From Isoetes taiwanensis (Eukaryota > Streptophyta > Lycopodiopsida > Isoetales > Isoetaceae): 64,000 nucleotides of DNA. Made by a program: the position numbers and the translations under genes. The stretch is from positions 308,001-372,000 of the forward strand of contig JAJEKV010000263.1 in NCBI GenBank assembly GCA_021234155.1, written 5' to 3'. Below the pieces are notes generated by a model. That model had not been told where the DNA came from, made no database searches, and saw only the letters and a program-made list of their open reading frames with translations. The stretch's first letter is position 1; every line of letters begins with the position of its first letter. This document shows, piece after piece, positions 1-11,459 of this stretch.

Positions 1-1670
1 TTTTATGCGTGCATGTGGTCTCTACGCTGGCTGGAGCAGAGAGCTCTCTCTGATTTGGGTTTTGCCACGTGTATGGCGAGCAGACCCATGTGCATGATGC
101 TATTTGGGAAAATTAGATATCCAACGGTTAATAGCTTATTAGAATTTTTTTTATGAACCCATTAGAGTTATGAACCCTGCTTAGACATAATAATACCGTT
201 TGATAGGAATTATAAAAGCCTGGATTAAAAGATTTGTCTAGGCATTTGCATGTATTCAAGTGCTTTTAGCATGTATAGGGGAATTGCAGTTTGGATGCCA
301 TTTCGGCACATCGGGATGGGCCCCGCTTATCGCCGATAGCCGGAGAGTTTCCGTGTGCTTGAATGGCGCGCATAAACTCGATTTTACAATATAGAAGTTG
401 GGGAACATTTTTCTTCTGATGCAGGTCTGCTACTTCGAATGGTAAGAGCTTGAGATCTAGATATGAATCTGACAAATATACAAAGTAAATCCTACGAGTT
501 ACAGATATGGAAGCGTGAAACTCTTGTGGAAGTAGAAAACAAGGAAACACCCACCCACAACTACGTTGCCATCTTCTTTGGAGCAAAACTGAAACATTTG
601 GAGCAAATCCGGCTGCATGCTTCGCCGCCCACAGAACCCCCCGGAAGCGGATCGCCCAAACGTCCTCTCCCAAAAAAGCCCCGGCCACGGACAGCAACTC
701 TCCCACCCGTGAAAGGGTCGGGGAATGTTTTTGGGGTTCATCTTCTAGGGCTTGGCCTCTCCCCATGCAGCTTTGAAATCAATTAAACCATTAAAAAATA
801 TTTCATTAGAAATGGTATTTTTAGGCTATTAATGTTTGAATTGGAATGTTGGAGCCACTTGGCATGTTGGAGCCTAGGTGGCGTGTTTCAATACAAGTCA
901 AAATGCGCGGGACGGGTGAGTTACCCACCTCGGAACTAAGAATCATCTACGCCAATGGACTCGTGGATGTCGAAAGGCACATGGTCTATAAGGTGGAGCG
1001 GATCTCTGCACAGCCTTTGCGAAAAGGAGTTTCAGTTTTGTTGGTTTTCTGCAGTCATAATTTACTCCAGGTCCTTTAAACAGATGTTTGATTCCCTCCT
1101 TGTTGCTCTTTCTTGCTAGCAGAAAGATATAGGGATGTCTCCTTGATAGGAACATAGTAGTCTGATTTGATTCTAATCTACAGATTCCTCAACCAGATAT
1201 AGGATGATATATGGAATTTTCAGAAACAGCCGAGCTAGGAATTTTCTGGGCGGGACGACGCTTATATATTTTGAGCCAGATGCTTGGAGGTTGTATCTGG
1301 CGGTTGGGCTAATTGTCTAACCAATTCAGGCTGACTGCTATCTATTCCAACAATGCAGCATTTTTGGGGTTACATATACCATTATGTGTACTGGCCGAGT
1401 ATAGATAATGATAGGCTAATTTGAGTGCAATCCACAGTTCCCATGCGCATCATGATCATAAGATATGAAAATCATTCAAAAACATGTGGTTGTTAAAGGG
1501 TTGAATCTATGTGAACACAATAGTAGGAATTGACAAAAAATGATATGCCTGCGGATAACATGAATCCTTTAAACGGGACCAATATGTGATTTTTAACTAA
1601 GCATTGTGGAGATCAATGGAGCTAATCCTGCAGAAGCTTGAATTGTCGGGGTTATAAATACCTAGGGTCA
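1..1670. other. No gene recognised
   Basis: I see no protein family here on either strand. Open frames at 266-766 (minus) and 463-786 (plus) overlap the same DNA in opposite directions and show no family motif. The stretch is moderately AT-rich and looks like decayed intergenic or repeat DNA. Confidence 0.4.
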
Positions 1671-2229
1671 ATGCTCAAGCAATATTATGGTCAATGCTTT
1701 TAAAACAATGATTTCTACTAGAGTGTTTTGCATGGTTGTAAAGGTTAGAAATTAAATAAGAAAAGTGACATAACAATTTGCATAAAGTCTCTATCAAAAT
1801 GAACTCAAACTGAAATTTTATTAACTCACAAATTACCCTCATTTGTTTCTTTCTCAACATCAAAGTGATCTAGAGGAAACAACATTTAAAATTGAATACA
1901 TCAAATAATAATGTGGAAGCATAATGTGTGTACATCCACAACTACAAACTAAGTTTGTCGTCTTCACATGTAAAGTTCTAAGTCGATCATTTGTCTATCT
2001 CCATAATCTCGATATCACAACTATTCTATAGAGATGCACAGATTAAACCTTTTAGAATAAGTTCTATCTTCGATGTCGGGATCCTAAAACTTCGAATCCA
2101 CAAGAAATATTCACAAGCTAATGTACTACTCAAGGTTTCTATAACCTCAACATCGCAATCGTGCACACTTGTAGGACCTGACATTACAAATCTTGAGATC
2201 ATTTCCACCCTAGAAATTGGAACTGTAAT

Positions 2230-3020
2230 TAATATCTCAAATTATGTTTGTTAAGTTTAGATAAAACCACTATAAAATACCATCAACTATAAAGAAAAAA
2301 CCATGAAAGATTTGACTATATAGACTATGTTAGCTTCCATCTTGCGAAGATTGACCAAAGAAACCATGTTAAAAACCACAAGTAATTTAAAGTCATAATA
2401 ACTTAGGAAAGTAGATATAAAACCACACAATGATTTAAATGTTCCATGACAAAACCACTAGCATTCTTTTTGTGAATAAGAAATTGCAAAAGTCAATCAA
2501 CAAACCATATTAAAAACTAGTAACAATTTGGCAAGTCATGTTAGCTTAGAAATTACTATGGAAAACCTCACATGAAAAATGTCGTGGTCTAGAACCATTA
2601 AAGTATTTATAGTCAAAAAACACTAACATTTTGGCATGTCGTGTTTTCTTGCAAAACTAGGATGAAAACCACAAACAAAAACATGTTATTAAACTATATA
2701 AAAAACCTTGAAGTATTACCAGTTAAATCCGCTCTCAAAACCATCTACACATATTAAAAACTAGTAAACATCCCTTCTTACTCTCAATGTTGTAAACCGC
2801 ATGATTAACCATCATGACATGTCAAATCAGTACCAAAAACCTTGATAAAAACCTTTATCACTTTCAAATAACCATATTAGAGTATAAACTAGCATATAAA
2901 ATCACATTCACATTTTAAAAACCACTTCAATATGTGGATTTTATTGAGAAAAAATATTTTTGCTCAGAAAACCACTATCATAGTGGTTTTGTAGTGGTTA
3001 TTTATAATGGTTAAATTTTT
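2230..3020. repeat. Degenerate AAAACCAC-rich repeat region
   Basis: The words AAACCAC, AAACCAT and AAAACCACT recur roughly every 30-60 bases through this AT-rich tract. It ends in a perfect palindrome (AAAACCACT-ATC-ATAGTGGTTTT type) at about 2967-2989. Similar words recur at 60410-60520. It reads as an old tandem or MITE-derived repeat rather than coding DNA; no exact unit could be defined by eye. Confidence 0.4.
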
Positions 3021-3036
3021 GTGCGCCTTGTGACTG

Positions 3037-3423
3037 ATGGGGAACATTTCTTGGCGTGGAGCAACCCATTTTGATCTTTGCCTGACTCTTTTATTTCTTC
3101 TGCTGTTGAAGCATCACATCCAGATCCTGTTGTGTTCTCGGCTGAGCCTGGGGCAGTGTTTTGTGCTCAAGAGTTTGTTAATAGCATTATCCAGGTTGGA
3201 ACTGAGGCGCATAGGATTGCGGCATCCTTGCGCTTTGCTCAGGCGACATCTTAGAGGGTTTTATGCCTCAATTCAGAATGCTATATCTGCTGTGGAGTGG
3301 GATCATTCTGAGTTGCATATCTTGCGCTCTCATATGAGCCTTGCTAGGGTCTTGCTTGTGCAAGAAATACGGCAACTAGATGAACTTATTAGGCATGCAC
3401 AGAGTGGATCCACTATGAACTGA
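3037..3423 (+). other. Unrecognised coding-like remnant
   Basis: A 128-residue frame runs from ATG at 3037 to TGA at 3421. The second half (from about 3250) is charged and helix-like, with a leucine-rich stretch around LHILRSHMSLARVLLVQEI. The first half reads better in another frame, where an acidic, proline-containing stretch appears (DSFISSAVEASHPDPVVF), so a frameshift near 3230-3250 is likely. I do not recognise the family. It could be a transposon gag- or ORF1-like remnant or an old gene fragment. No splice context supports a host gene. Confidence 0.25.
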
Positions 3424-4005
3424 TCTGTTTACATCTTGTTGTTTCTGTTCTTTTGTGTGGGCTTGAGAGAACTCGTTATGGTTTTATATTGTGGAAATAA
3501 CAGGGTTTTTTATCTTCTAAATGTCGATTGAATGTGTTTCAAAGAAACATGGGGTTGTTTGATGTGTATGATTGCTTTCTTTGGCTATGATTTTGACACG
3601 TGTTGAATTGCATTGCAAGCAGACCCTCTTGTAGCTGCATAATGTGGTCAAAATTCCCAATGCTGTTTTTTTGAAATAATATGTTGATCTTGACTTGTTT
3701 AATTTGTTAGTGGCTTTGCCCCTAGGCATACTAGCCATCCCTCTTTCCGGGATTCCTAGTATGCCCGGATGAGCGTTTAACTCTCTTTGGGGTTGACTCC
3801 CTGTGCTCATAATTTTTTATTTGGTCAAGCTGCTAATTTTCAGATATTGTATTTATTCAATGGTTTAGTGGAATGTTAGGGGTAAGTCAAAGATGGGGGT
3901 TTTGACCCCATCTTGACTTGCATTTGAGGGCTGCAATTCTGCCCCATGGCATATGCTGTGAGATATGCCAGCATCCGATGGCATCACATGCATGCTATGG
4001 AAACA

Positions 4006-4085
4006 AGGTCCTGCGCACGGAGGGTTGCCCTCCATGGTCGGAGGATGAAGTGGCTTAAATCATTTTTTCAAGTCATGCATGATGA
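4006..4085 (+). repeat. Hairpin-bearing dispersed repeat, copy 1
   Basis: This stretch contains GCGCACGGAGGGTTGCCCTC followed by CATGGTCGG and AAGTGGCTTAAAT. A near-identical copy lies at 63890-63972, in the same orientation at the other end of the window. The core GGAGGG-TTG-CCCTCC is a perfect 6-bp stem. The family is unknown; a SINE or LINE tail or a captured exon are possible. Confidence 0.55.
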
Positions 4086-4773
4086 TATTGCACTATTTCT
4101 ATTATGTAAAGATAAAGAAAGAACTATGCAATATGGATAATTCCTACTTCAGATAATGCTGATCAGAAGTTATCCCTCGCCGGAGTTGATAGCTTGGATA
4201 TGGAACAGAAAAATGTAAGTATGGATGGATCTCAACCTTGGGGAGATGGAGCTCTGTCTTTGGAAAGAAGTTTTCAGGTTCCAAAGAATTGATTAAGGAG
4301 TCCACCATAATAAACAAACAAGCAAGGGGGCCTCAAATAGCTTTACTGCAACTTATAAGATTCTAAGAGTGGCCCAATTAAAGCTTTAGATGGAATCAAA
4401 TATTGAACTACCAAAGCCATGGTATTAAAAGAAATTTCTCAGAAGAATAGAAGAATACGTACTTTATTTGCATGTTAACATTAGTTTCATAAAATCCAAC
4501 AGGAAGGAAGGATTCTTTGTCAGAGGTGAAAGATAAAAGAGCTCATTCGGCAACTAGAAACTAAAAGCTTCATTTATTGTGAAAGCGGTCCAATCGAAGC
4601 TTTAGATGAAATCAAATCTTAAATTAACGTAGCCACATTTGGGCAAACTGTGAAACTGTGAAATTGTGAACTGCCCTTTCTGTCCAATGCTCACAAGGAA
4701 GCATGCCTCATGTCCTTGATAGTCTCTGTAATATTGTAGAACAATGATTACATCTGTAGCATTTGCTGTATGC

Positions 4774-5075
4774 ATAAAAGCAATAAAAGAGCACGCTTTT
4801 ATAGCATCTGACTATCTAGTGATTGTAATACTTGAGGATTATTTAACTCTGCCATTGCAAGCTAAGGCTGCTGAGTTATCTTCTACGTGAACCTTGTAAA
4901 ACTGTATTATCCAGATGCGAATGAACACCTTAAAGAATTTTCTTCTCCCGAATCTCTGAAGAAACGCATCTTAATATCAATAAAATCACCAACAAAGGAA
5001 TCAGTTGAGGCAAGCACAGTGGTCGAAGAGAATGGTGAAGAAGCATCATGGGGAGAAGAAATCCCAACTGCTGAG
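4774..5075 (+). pseudogene. Phosphoinositide phospholipase C X-domain exon, broken
   Basis: In plant PI-PLC enzymes, which cleave phosphatidylinositol 4,5-bisphosphate at the plasma membrane, the end of the catalytic X domain reads like IKEHAFxASxYPVxITLEDHLT, then LQAKxAEM, then LYYPE and EFPSPESLKxRIIISTKPP. Here 4774-4890 encodes [18 protein letters not shown], then [20 protein letters not shown] and a stop. A second frame from 4887 continues with LYYPDANEHLKEFSSPESLK and KRILISIKSPTKES. The two halves line up with the family if about 4 bases were lost near 4889-4892. A GTGAG donor follows at 5076. No other PLC exon was found nearby, so this is a single-exon relic or transduplicated fragment. 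The family call is firm; the loss of function is very likely. Confidence 0.75.
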
Positions 5076-5212
5076 GTGAGTAAATGTAGCAGAAATCCAG
5101 CAGGCTAAATGTATGAAAAAAACCAGCTACGAGTTCCCTGCTTTCTGCTTCATTTACCTTATCTTAGCCTACAGATCCGTAAGAAATCAAATAATTCTAT
5201 TTCACAAAGTTT

Positions 5213-5269
5213 TCCCGCACATTTACACATGATTCCTTAGTTCTCCCGCACATTTACACATGATTCCTT
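5213..5269. repeat. Short direct repeat, 26 bp x2
   Basis: The word TCCCGCACATTTACACATGA plus ATTCCTT occurs at 5213-5238 and again at 5244-5269, with 5 bases between. It lies just beyond the 3' end of the sugar-transporter exons. Confidence 0.85.
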
Positions 5270-5293
5270 CGAATCCTGATGAGAACTATTCAA

Positions 5294-7306
5294 CTACTTA
5301 TTAAATAATGCCTCAATTTGTTCGAGTGAACAACCACGAGTTTCAGGCAAAAACTTCTTCACAAATACCACAGCGACAAGTGAATAACCAAAAGCATCCT
5401 GTGAACAAAAACCAATTGTCAATATACTGTATCGTACAAATCCTGTTCCCAAATTATATTGATTGTACCTGCAGGACTCCAATCCAGAAGGAGATTGAAG
5501 CTTAAAGTTACAACCAAAGAACATAGCCAATTGACTAAGGATGCAAAACTGCCAGCCACTGCCTTCACTCGAGAGGGAAAAATCTAGACATGGATAAACA
5601 GGTTGTTAATAAATTACTACGAAGATTGATTAATCTACTTGGTACTTACTTCTCCCAGAATGATCCACGGGATTGCTCCCATGCCAAAAGAAAATGCAGC
5701 AATATAAACCTAAAACATAATGTCTGCATGTTAAGATATAATAGAAGATGTACAATGTGCACACTAAAGTAACACTTACCAATAGACTGCAGAGAACTAC
5801 AATGTTGATAACAGTGCTCATAACACCGTCTGCCTTCAATGTCTAGTTGTATAAACCAAAAACTTCAAATGAGATAAAACGTTGATAAAATTCCAATATA
5901 CGCAAGTGAATTCATAGCCTGACTCCTATTTGACATAGAACAGTGTCTTATTGAAATGCCAAAAACCCTTACCTTTATATAAAAAGAAAGCCCAACCAGG
6001 AAACTACTACAACCCATGCCTCCAGCAGATAACTGAAGACGCAAGATAAACGTTTTAGGACTTATTAATATAAAAAAAGCCCAACAACGAAACTATAAAG
6101 GCAATGCCTCCAGCAGATAACAGGAGGCACGAGATAAATGTTCTAGAATTTGCTGATATAAAAATCTCCAGATTTCACATTACCATTAGAAGAAGCCTTC
6201 TCCCAGTTTTATCCATCAGCCAAGCAGCTACAATTGTCATGATCACCTGATTTACAAAAAACAGCATAAAATACTTAAAGAGACACGCTTACGAGTGGAA
6301 ACTAGTACTACCTACGAATATACTATTTCAACAAGAGAAAGAAGGAAAAAGGCCTAACCTGAAGCAAACCTAGTACGCACGAGGCCGTATTTGCTGAACT
6401 TAAGCCTATATATGAGAAGAACCGAATGAGATGATTGAGAATGACATTTTGAGCATTATATACGTTCTAACATAGGTTGCTTACCAAGGGTCCGAAAGAT
6501 TTCGCCAGCATATAGTAACACCCCATTGATTCCTGAAAATTGTTGCAAGACTTGTAGGCCTATACCTGCCTGTAAAATTTCATAATAAACCATAAGCAAC
6601 ATCCATTCAAACACCTATATATAATTAAGCAAAAATGCTAATAATACATGCCAGAAGTGGTCGAAATAGTCTGCGACTCCATAAGTCAGAAAATCCCACT
6701 CTGCTTTGTGACTTTGACATCTCTATGCTAGCCTGAAATATATTTGTAAATTGGAAGGTAAAAAATAATAAGATAAGTCAAACATGCCAACTTTGTACAT
6801 ACAACACACCTTCACATACGAAAGCTCTGCTGATATATCAAAGTCTTTCCCTCGAAGTGCTTGAAGAGAAACTATTGAATCATTTTGCCTACCTGCATAT
6901 CCCTAACCATAAAACTGTTTTAAGTCTTCATCAAAGGTGCGAAAGGACAAAGAACTACTCATTTTTTCTATCTGCATTCTATAAAATGGAAGAGCTCAAA
7001 ACAACACAATTTAAAGATAAATAATAGGTAGATACTTACCAACCACCTTGGCGTTTCTACAATAAACAAAAGCATTATAAGCATTACGATTCCAGGTACG
7101 ACAGCTGCATGTATCAAAAAATTTCAATGTATTAGGAAAACGTATACGTATAGTGAAAAGCCACTAAAAAATGGCCCTAAACCGAACCTTAGTAACAAAA
7201 TGCAAAAACCCGAAAATTTAGTAGGCTTACCAACCAAAGCAAGCATACGCCAACTTAGCAAAAGCCCTCCCAGATATGATAACAGTATTCCAATCGTGAT
7301 AGCCAA
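5294..7306 (-). pseudogene. ERD6-like sugar transporter, 3' exons (disrupted)
   Basis: These exons encode the C-terminal two-thirds of a 12-helix MFS monosaccharide carrier of the ERD6-like group, usually a vacuolar sugar/H+ transporter. Minus-strand exons are 7306-7231, 7104-7040, 6902-6810, 6732-6648, 6566-6485, 6405-6359, 6246-6184, 6032-5973, 5842-5780, 5709-5650, 5583-5469 and a last one ending at 5294. Family marks are ITIGILLSYL, VETPRWLGYAG, SLQALRG, LQVLQQ/FSGINGVLLYAGEIF, DKTGRRLLL, FSFGMGAIPWIILGE and FLPETRG. Introns follow GT-AG. Two breaks are seen. In exon 6566-6485 one extra A between LQQ and FSG shifts the frame. The phase from 5583-5469 into the last exon also fails if the 70-base intron is removed. 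The A insertion is in an A run and could be a sequence error. The N-terminal exons lie at 31302-31726. Exons for about 60 residues (roughly TM2-TM5) were not found between them. Confidence 0.85.
6061..6120 (-). pseudogene. Duplicated, unspliceable copy of a transporter exon
   Basis: This 60-base block encodes LSAGGIAFIVSLLGFFYINK. It is a tandem copy, 88 bases upstream on the gene strand, of the real exon at 6032-5973 (LSAGGMGCSSFLVGLSFYIK). Flanks are duplicated too. The copy lacks both splice signals: the acceptor position reads TCCTG where the real exon has TTCAG, and the donor position reads AAGTCC instead of AAGGTAAG. It is therefore an in-frame but probably dead alternative exon. Confidence 0.75.
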
Positions 7307-7739
7307 CTGAACATTTATGTTCACAACATAAGATGTTTAACACACGTTTTAGATTGTGTTCTTTCTAGTAGTACATGGGTAATTTTTCCATATACATTTT
7401 TAGAAATGTATAATCGTGAATTTTGGTTTTTTTCGGTAGAAAATAGGCATATCGAAAATTCCCTCAATTCTTTCTTCCCGTTCTTGTTTCTTTGTCATTT
7501 GATCTCTCTGCTTTTACCTGCGATCGGCACCTCGATCTCTTGCAAGCGACTAAAAGCAGCTCTTAGAAATTCGCTTGGCCATTCTCAACAAATCAAAGGT
7601 ACAATCGTCTTCTTCCCTAGTTTTTTTTTCTTTCTGCTTTTAATTTATTACTTTAGGTTTTGTTTACATGTGCAAGCTCAGTTTGTTGCACCTTTAGGAC
7701 AATTAAAAGATATTTCTTGTTGCATTGCAGGTATAGACA

Positions 7740-8100
7740 ATGGCAAAGACACCAAAGAAGAGTCTTTGCCCCCTTGCATCGGTCAGAAAATCTCCCGGGG
7801 CTTCAAAGCGGGGACACATTTGAAGTCACGGAAGTCACAGGCTGCGGACAAGGAGGACCGCGATATTTTTACGCAAGGGATCGGCGAATATGAAATTCAA
7901 GGAAAAATTTGCGAGTACAACTCTTTAGTGGCGAAGTTTGGGGATCTAAGGAACCTACAGAATGCGGGTACAAGGATGGTGGTGAAGTTGGAAGACCGAG
8001 GCAGAATTTTTTTAAGTGGTATGAGTTTGCATTGGTAGGAAAGATGTCTGAGAATCACTATGTTCCCTGTATTTTGCTAGAGCATTTGCCTTACACTTAA
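7740..8100 (+). pseudogene. N-terminal part of transposon-borne gene, function unknown
   Basis: A probable 5'-UTR exon ends at about 7599 (AAAG before GTACAATC). A pyrimidine-rich tract and acceptor (TTGCATTGCAG) follow at about 7731, and the first ATG is at 7740. The reading begins MAKTPKKSLCPLASVRKSPG. It is lysine-rich, as in a nuclear protein, and soon runs into frame changes. Coding-like stretches in shifting frames continue to about 8340 (for example one near 8203-8340 beginning MPKGHKSYDTFYKK). I do not recognise the N-terminal domain. It may be the head of the same gene that carries the Ulp1-like part near 11 kb. Confidence 0.35.
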
Positions 8101-8340
8101 AAGGTGAATCGGTTGATTGGGATGATGTTAAAAAAACAGCCCTGACTAAAAGCAAGGTCAAAAGAATCCGAGGTTTTGGTGAAGTTATATGATCAAGTCC
8201 GGCAATGCCAAAGGGCCACAAGTCCTATGATACTTTCTACAAAAAAGAGGATGCGGGGCCGGTTTGAATGTATTTCTTGAAGCGAGATCCTCTTTGAAGG
8301 AAAGCATATGTAAGGAGATCACGAGAATTTCTGAGGAGGC

Positions 8341-10984
8341 GAGGCTATGACTATCTGAGACTTTGAAGCATAGGGAAGGGGAAAGGCGGTATATTCTAAG
8401 CTAGTCCATGAGGCGAGACTAATTACTTGAATCGATGTCGAGTTGGAGGCATTTCAACGGCCGAGATGGATGGAAGTGGCGGTAGTGCTATGAAGTTTGA
8501 GCACATAAAATGGAAGGTGGAGGATGCAATTCTTTGAGAAGAGCAAGCAGCGAGGCGGGGATCTAGGCTGAGCTTAGCAAGGAAGTGGAAGCAAAAGCAT
8601 CGAGTTGAGGCTGACTAGATTACGAACTCAATTTAAGGTCTTCAAAAAAAGAGCAATTGAGGAGGGGGACACAAAGATTTTGGAGTTGAGGGAGTTCTTA
8701 GATCACTCCTCGGTCCTTAGCTTGCAGCCTCCTCCTCTTTCTTTGGTTTTGATTCTTGAGCGACCAAATGCTGATTTTTGATCCTGCACAAATTGCGGCG
8801 GTGTTTTGGTTCCTCCCGGTGGTATTGGCATCTTGCGGACATCCTACTTGCCTATTATGTATCTCCTATCTTGCTAGCACAAGGAACAAGCTGCTTGTGG
8901 TACCCAGGCTGCACATGGGATGTGAATCTACCTCGTGCATTGGGGCTGATTGGAAAAGGTAAGCATGCATAATCGATTTCTTTCATGTCTTTCTTTATTA
9001 GTTCGGGTGTAAGATTGGTAGATGGATATTAGTTAGAAGTTGTGCATTGGTTGTGCATTAATTGTTACGTAGTATATTAATTACATTTGGGTTTTAAAAT
9101 GTAGGTTGAAGTGAAGATTTGTAGGGTTGGATCGTTTTGCTTTTTCTAGGCTGGTGTAAACATCATGTTAGTACATGCATATTATTAATGTGCATGATGT
9201 GCAGTGTTACCGGATAATATTGAGGAGTTACTTTTATGTACTAAGAAAATAGGATAAGTAGGTAGCGCTTTGTGTGTACATTTGTATAACATGTGGTCTT
9301 CTCTTTGGGGACATTTTGATACATCTTTGTACTCTATGATACATTTTAATGCAATTACAATTTTCGGTAAGCTTTTTTCTGATTGGCTCCAAATACATAT
9401 ATCTAATATATCTAATACTGACTACATGGAATGCATTTATGAATTTTTTTTCTAGGAAGCTTTCTACATTTGGATGTGGGTACATAAAAGCGTACATAGT
9501 TACGCAATCTGAGATACATGGAATACATTTGGAATTGGATTGTACATTGCTTTTACGGATTGTACATTTCTTTCGAGTCATCTAGTTATTATTGGTAATG
9601 CTTTCATTCTTGCGGTGACATGGGTAGTATAAAAAGCGGAGAAAGGTATGTGATATGTGGTTATGGTATTTTCATATGTATTTCAATTTCACCTCGTATG
9701 CGGATGCGGCAAAAGCGAGTAGATCCTCTGCAAAGACACTTGATTTTTCAAGTTGTGTAGATGATTATTATGGAGGGAAGCATGATAAGTCAACCCGTCC
9801 ACATCTAGGTCACCTCTGAACACATTCAACACATTTGTGAGCATGAGAGAGGAGGAAAAGGAACATCAAGTAAGTAATTAGTTTTAAATGAATTTCTTTG
9901 GATTTTTATAAGGAAGCAAATTGAGCTCATTTTTAATAACAGAATCACGGTTGTCACAAGCAAAGCTACAATTGTAGCTTCATATGCACAACAAATTGAG
10001 CTCCTGAAGCAAAGGGCTGAATGTGGCAACACGGTGTGTGTCCATATTAGTTTAATTTCTACATTTTCTTGATGTTTATCTTTGTTGTTGACAATGAGTT
10101 ATCTTGTAATCTTTGGAACCGGTGGCGAGGAGAACAATGAAGCCGTCTCGACACTCTAAAAAAAAAAGATATTATTGTAGAGGTCTTGACACTCCAAAGA
10201 AAGCGATTCTGGACAATGTGCGAGAAGGTACCAATTCTAAAGCCAATGCCACATCATCGGACCGAACTTGAAATCTTTGTTTTCAAGTGGTAAGTCAAAA
10301 ACTACTTATTGCATTTAGTTATTGCATGTTCATACATTTTATTATTAGCGAAGCGAGGAGGAAACTAGTGGATCTATGGCCTTAGTTGGAACTACAATCG
10401 AAAAAGATTGAAGAATCATGTAAAGGCAGGAACATATACAAGCTGATGCTTGAAGAAATTTTAGTGGAGAATGTGGCTCTGAGGATATGAAGCGGTGGTT
10501 GTGGTGAAGCAAGAGAAGGAGGAATCGAGGATAGAAACGGTCTGAGATAGTGGTGTGAGCGAGAAAGAGTCAAGAAAAAGAAAAAGATACAAAGGTGTGT
10601 GGCCAGCTAAAGAGAACTAGAAGCCGGACATCGGTTGAGCAAGCTGTAAGTGTAATTGGATTAGTAAATATGTGTTTTATGCTAGTTACCATTGATGCTT
10701 GGTTTGCGGTGACATGGATAACCTTGGACAATGGTTCCATTCTATCCGTTCAAAATTTGAACCCTCGATTAAGGTCCACGAAATATTGTGTGGAGACATT
10801 GTTTAAAGATAGGCACATGTCTATGAGACATTTAGACATATTCGGAAGGTATGTGAGCACACATTGACATCAAATGGCGAGATGTCTTCTTTTTCTTCCC
10901 TTGAGAAAACTTTTTGACTTATCGGGCAGCATTTAAAAGATTAGCCACGGATGCTAATAGTATGGGACGGTCGAGGGAAGTGCA
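8341..10984 (+). other. Transposon interior, decayed or intronic
   Basis: This part is a mix of short coding-like pieces and AT-rich tracts. 9230-9585 is rich in the word TACAT/GTACAT and looks intronic. 10595-10867 holds a 90-residue frame without a recognisable motif. Nothing can be assigned. Confidence 0.35.
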
Positions 10985-11450
10985 GTTGAGAAAGGGCTAC
11001 AAGGCATTGTTGTTAGTAAATGCCGGTATATTATGGTTCAGTTCAAGTTGAGGACCACGCCCATCATGTTTTGGTGATTTTTGTTTTAGAGTGCGCAAAA
11101 ATTGCGGTACCACCTCAATGGCTTCTCCTGCAATTATTGTGTTGAACTCCCATTTGGTATAACGAGTGGATGACAAACTCCTAAATATGTGAGCATTTTC
11201 TTTTCGATATATGTACCCTTCTTTGCTTGCTTAAATCTTAGTTGCATGTTCTCATTTTGTGTGTGCGGGCTTCATAAGGATGTCATCACATATCTAACCA
11301 ACTCTAGCTCACGTAGAGTTGAATTATATGTGAAGAATGCGATTGAAGAAGGAAACTATTCGAGGTTCCACAACAACCGGATAATGTAAGGCTGCGGTCT
11401 TTATGTGATGGCCTTTATGCAAGCTTTTGTGGATGCCCAAGTGAATTCTA
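10985..11450 (+). pseudogene. Ulp1/C48 peptidase-like region of a transposon gene
   Basis: C48 cysteine peptidases (SUMO-protease fold) use a His-Asp-Gln-Cys set. About 11015-11085 reads RYIMVPVQVEDHAHHVLVIF, resembling the strand that carries the catalytic His (W-I-x-P-V/I, then HW/HH). Near 11375-11440 the pattern Q-Q-P-D-N, then G-C-G-L-Y-V-M-A-F-M, can be read across a one- or two-base frame change, which matches the Gln and Cys blocks. At least two frame breaks and probably an intron (about 11185-11270) interrupt it. In plants such peptidases commonly ride inside MULE and CACTA transposons. The call rests on motif reading by eye. Confidence 0.5.
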
Positions 11451-11459
11451 AAAGCATGG

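Noticed and set aside
5445-5469. 24-base intron joining GCAG to GATTTG in the last transporter exon
   Set aside because: It would restore a long frame ending in FLPETRG, but plant introns are not this short; frame disruption is more likely.
6641-6660. GC-AG intron after the transporter exon 6732-6648
   Set aside because: Splicing CTG to GCAGGT would keep the frame, but shifting four bases gives a normal GT donor (GCAT before GTATTA) and AG acceptor with the same length.
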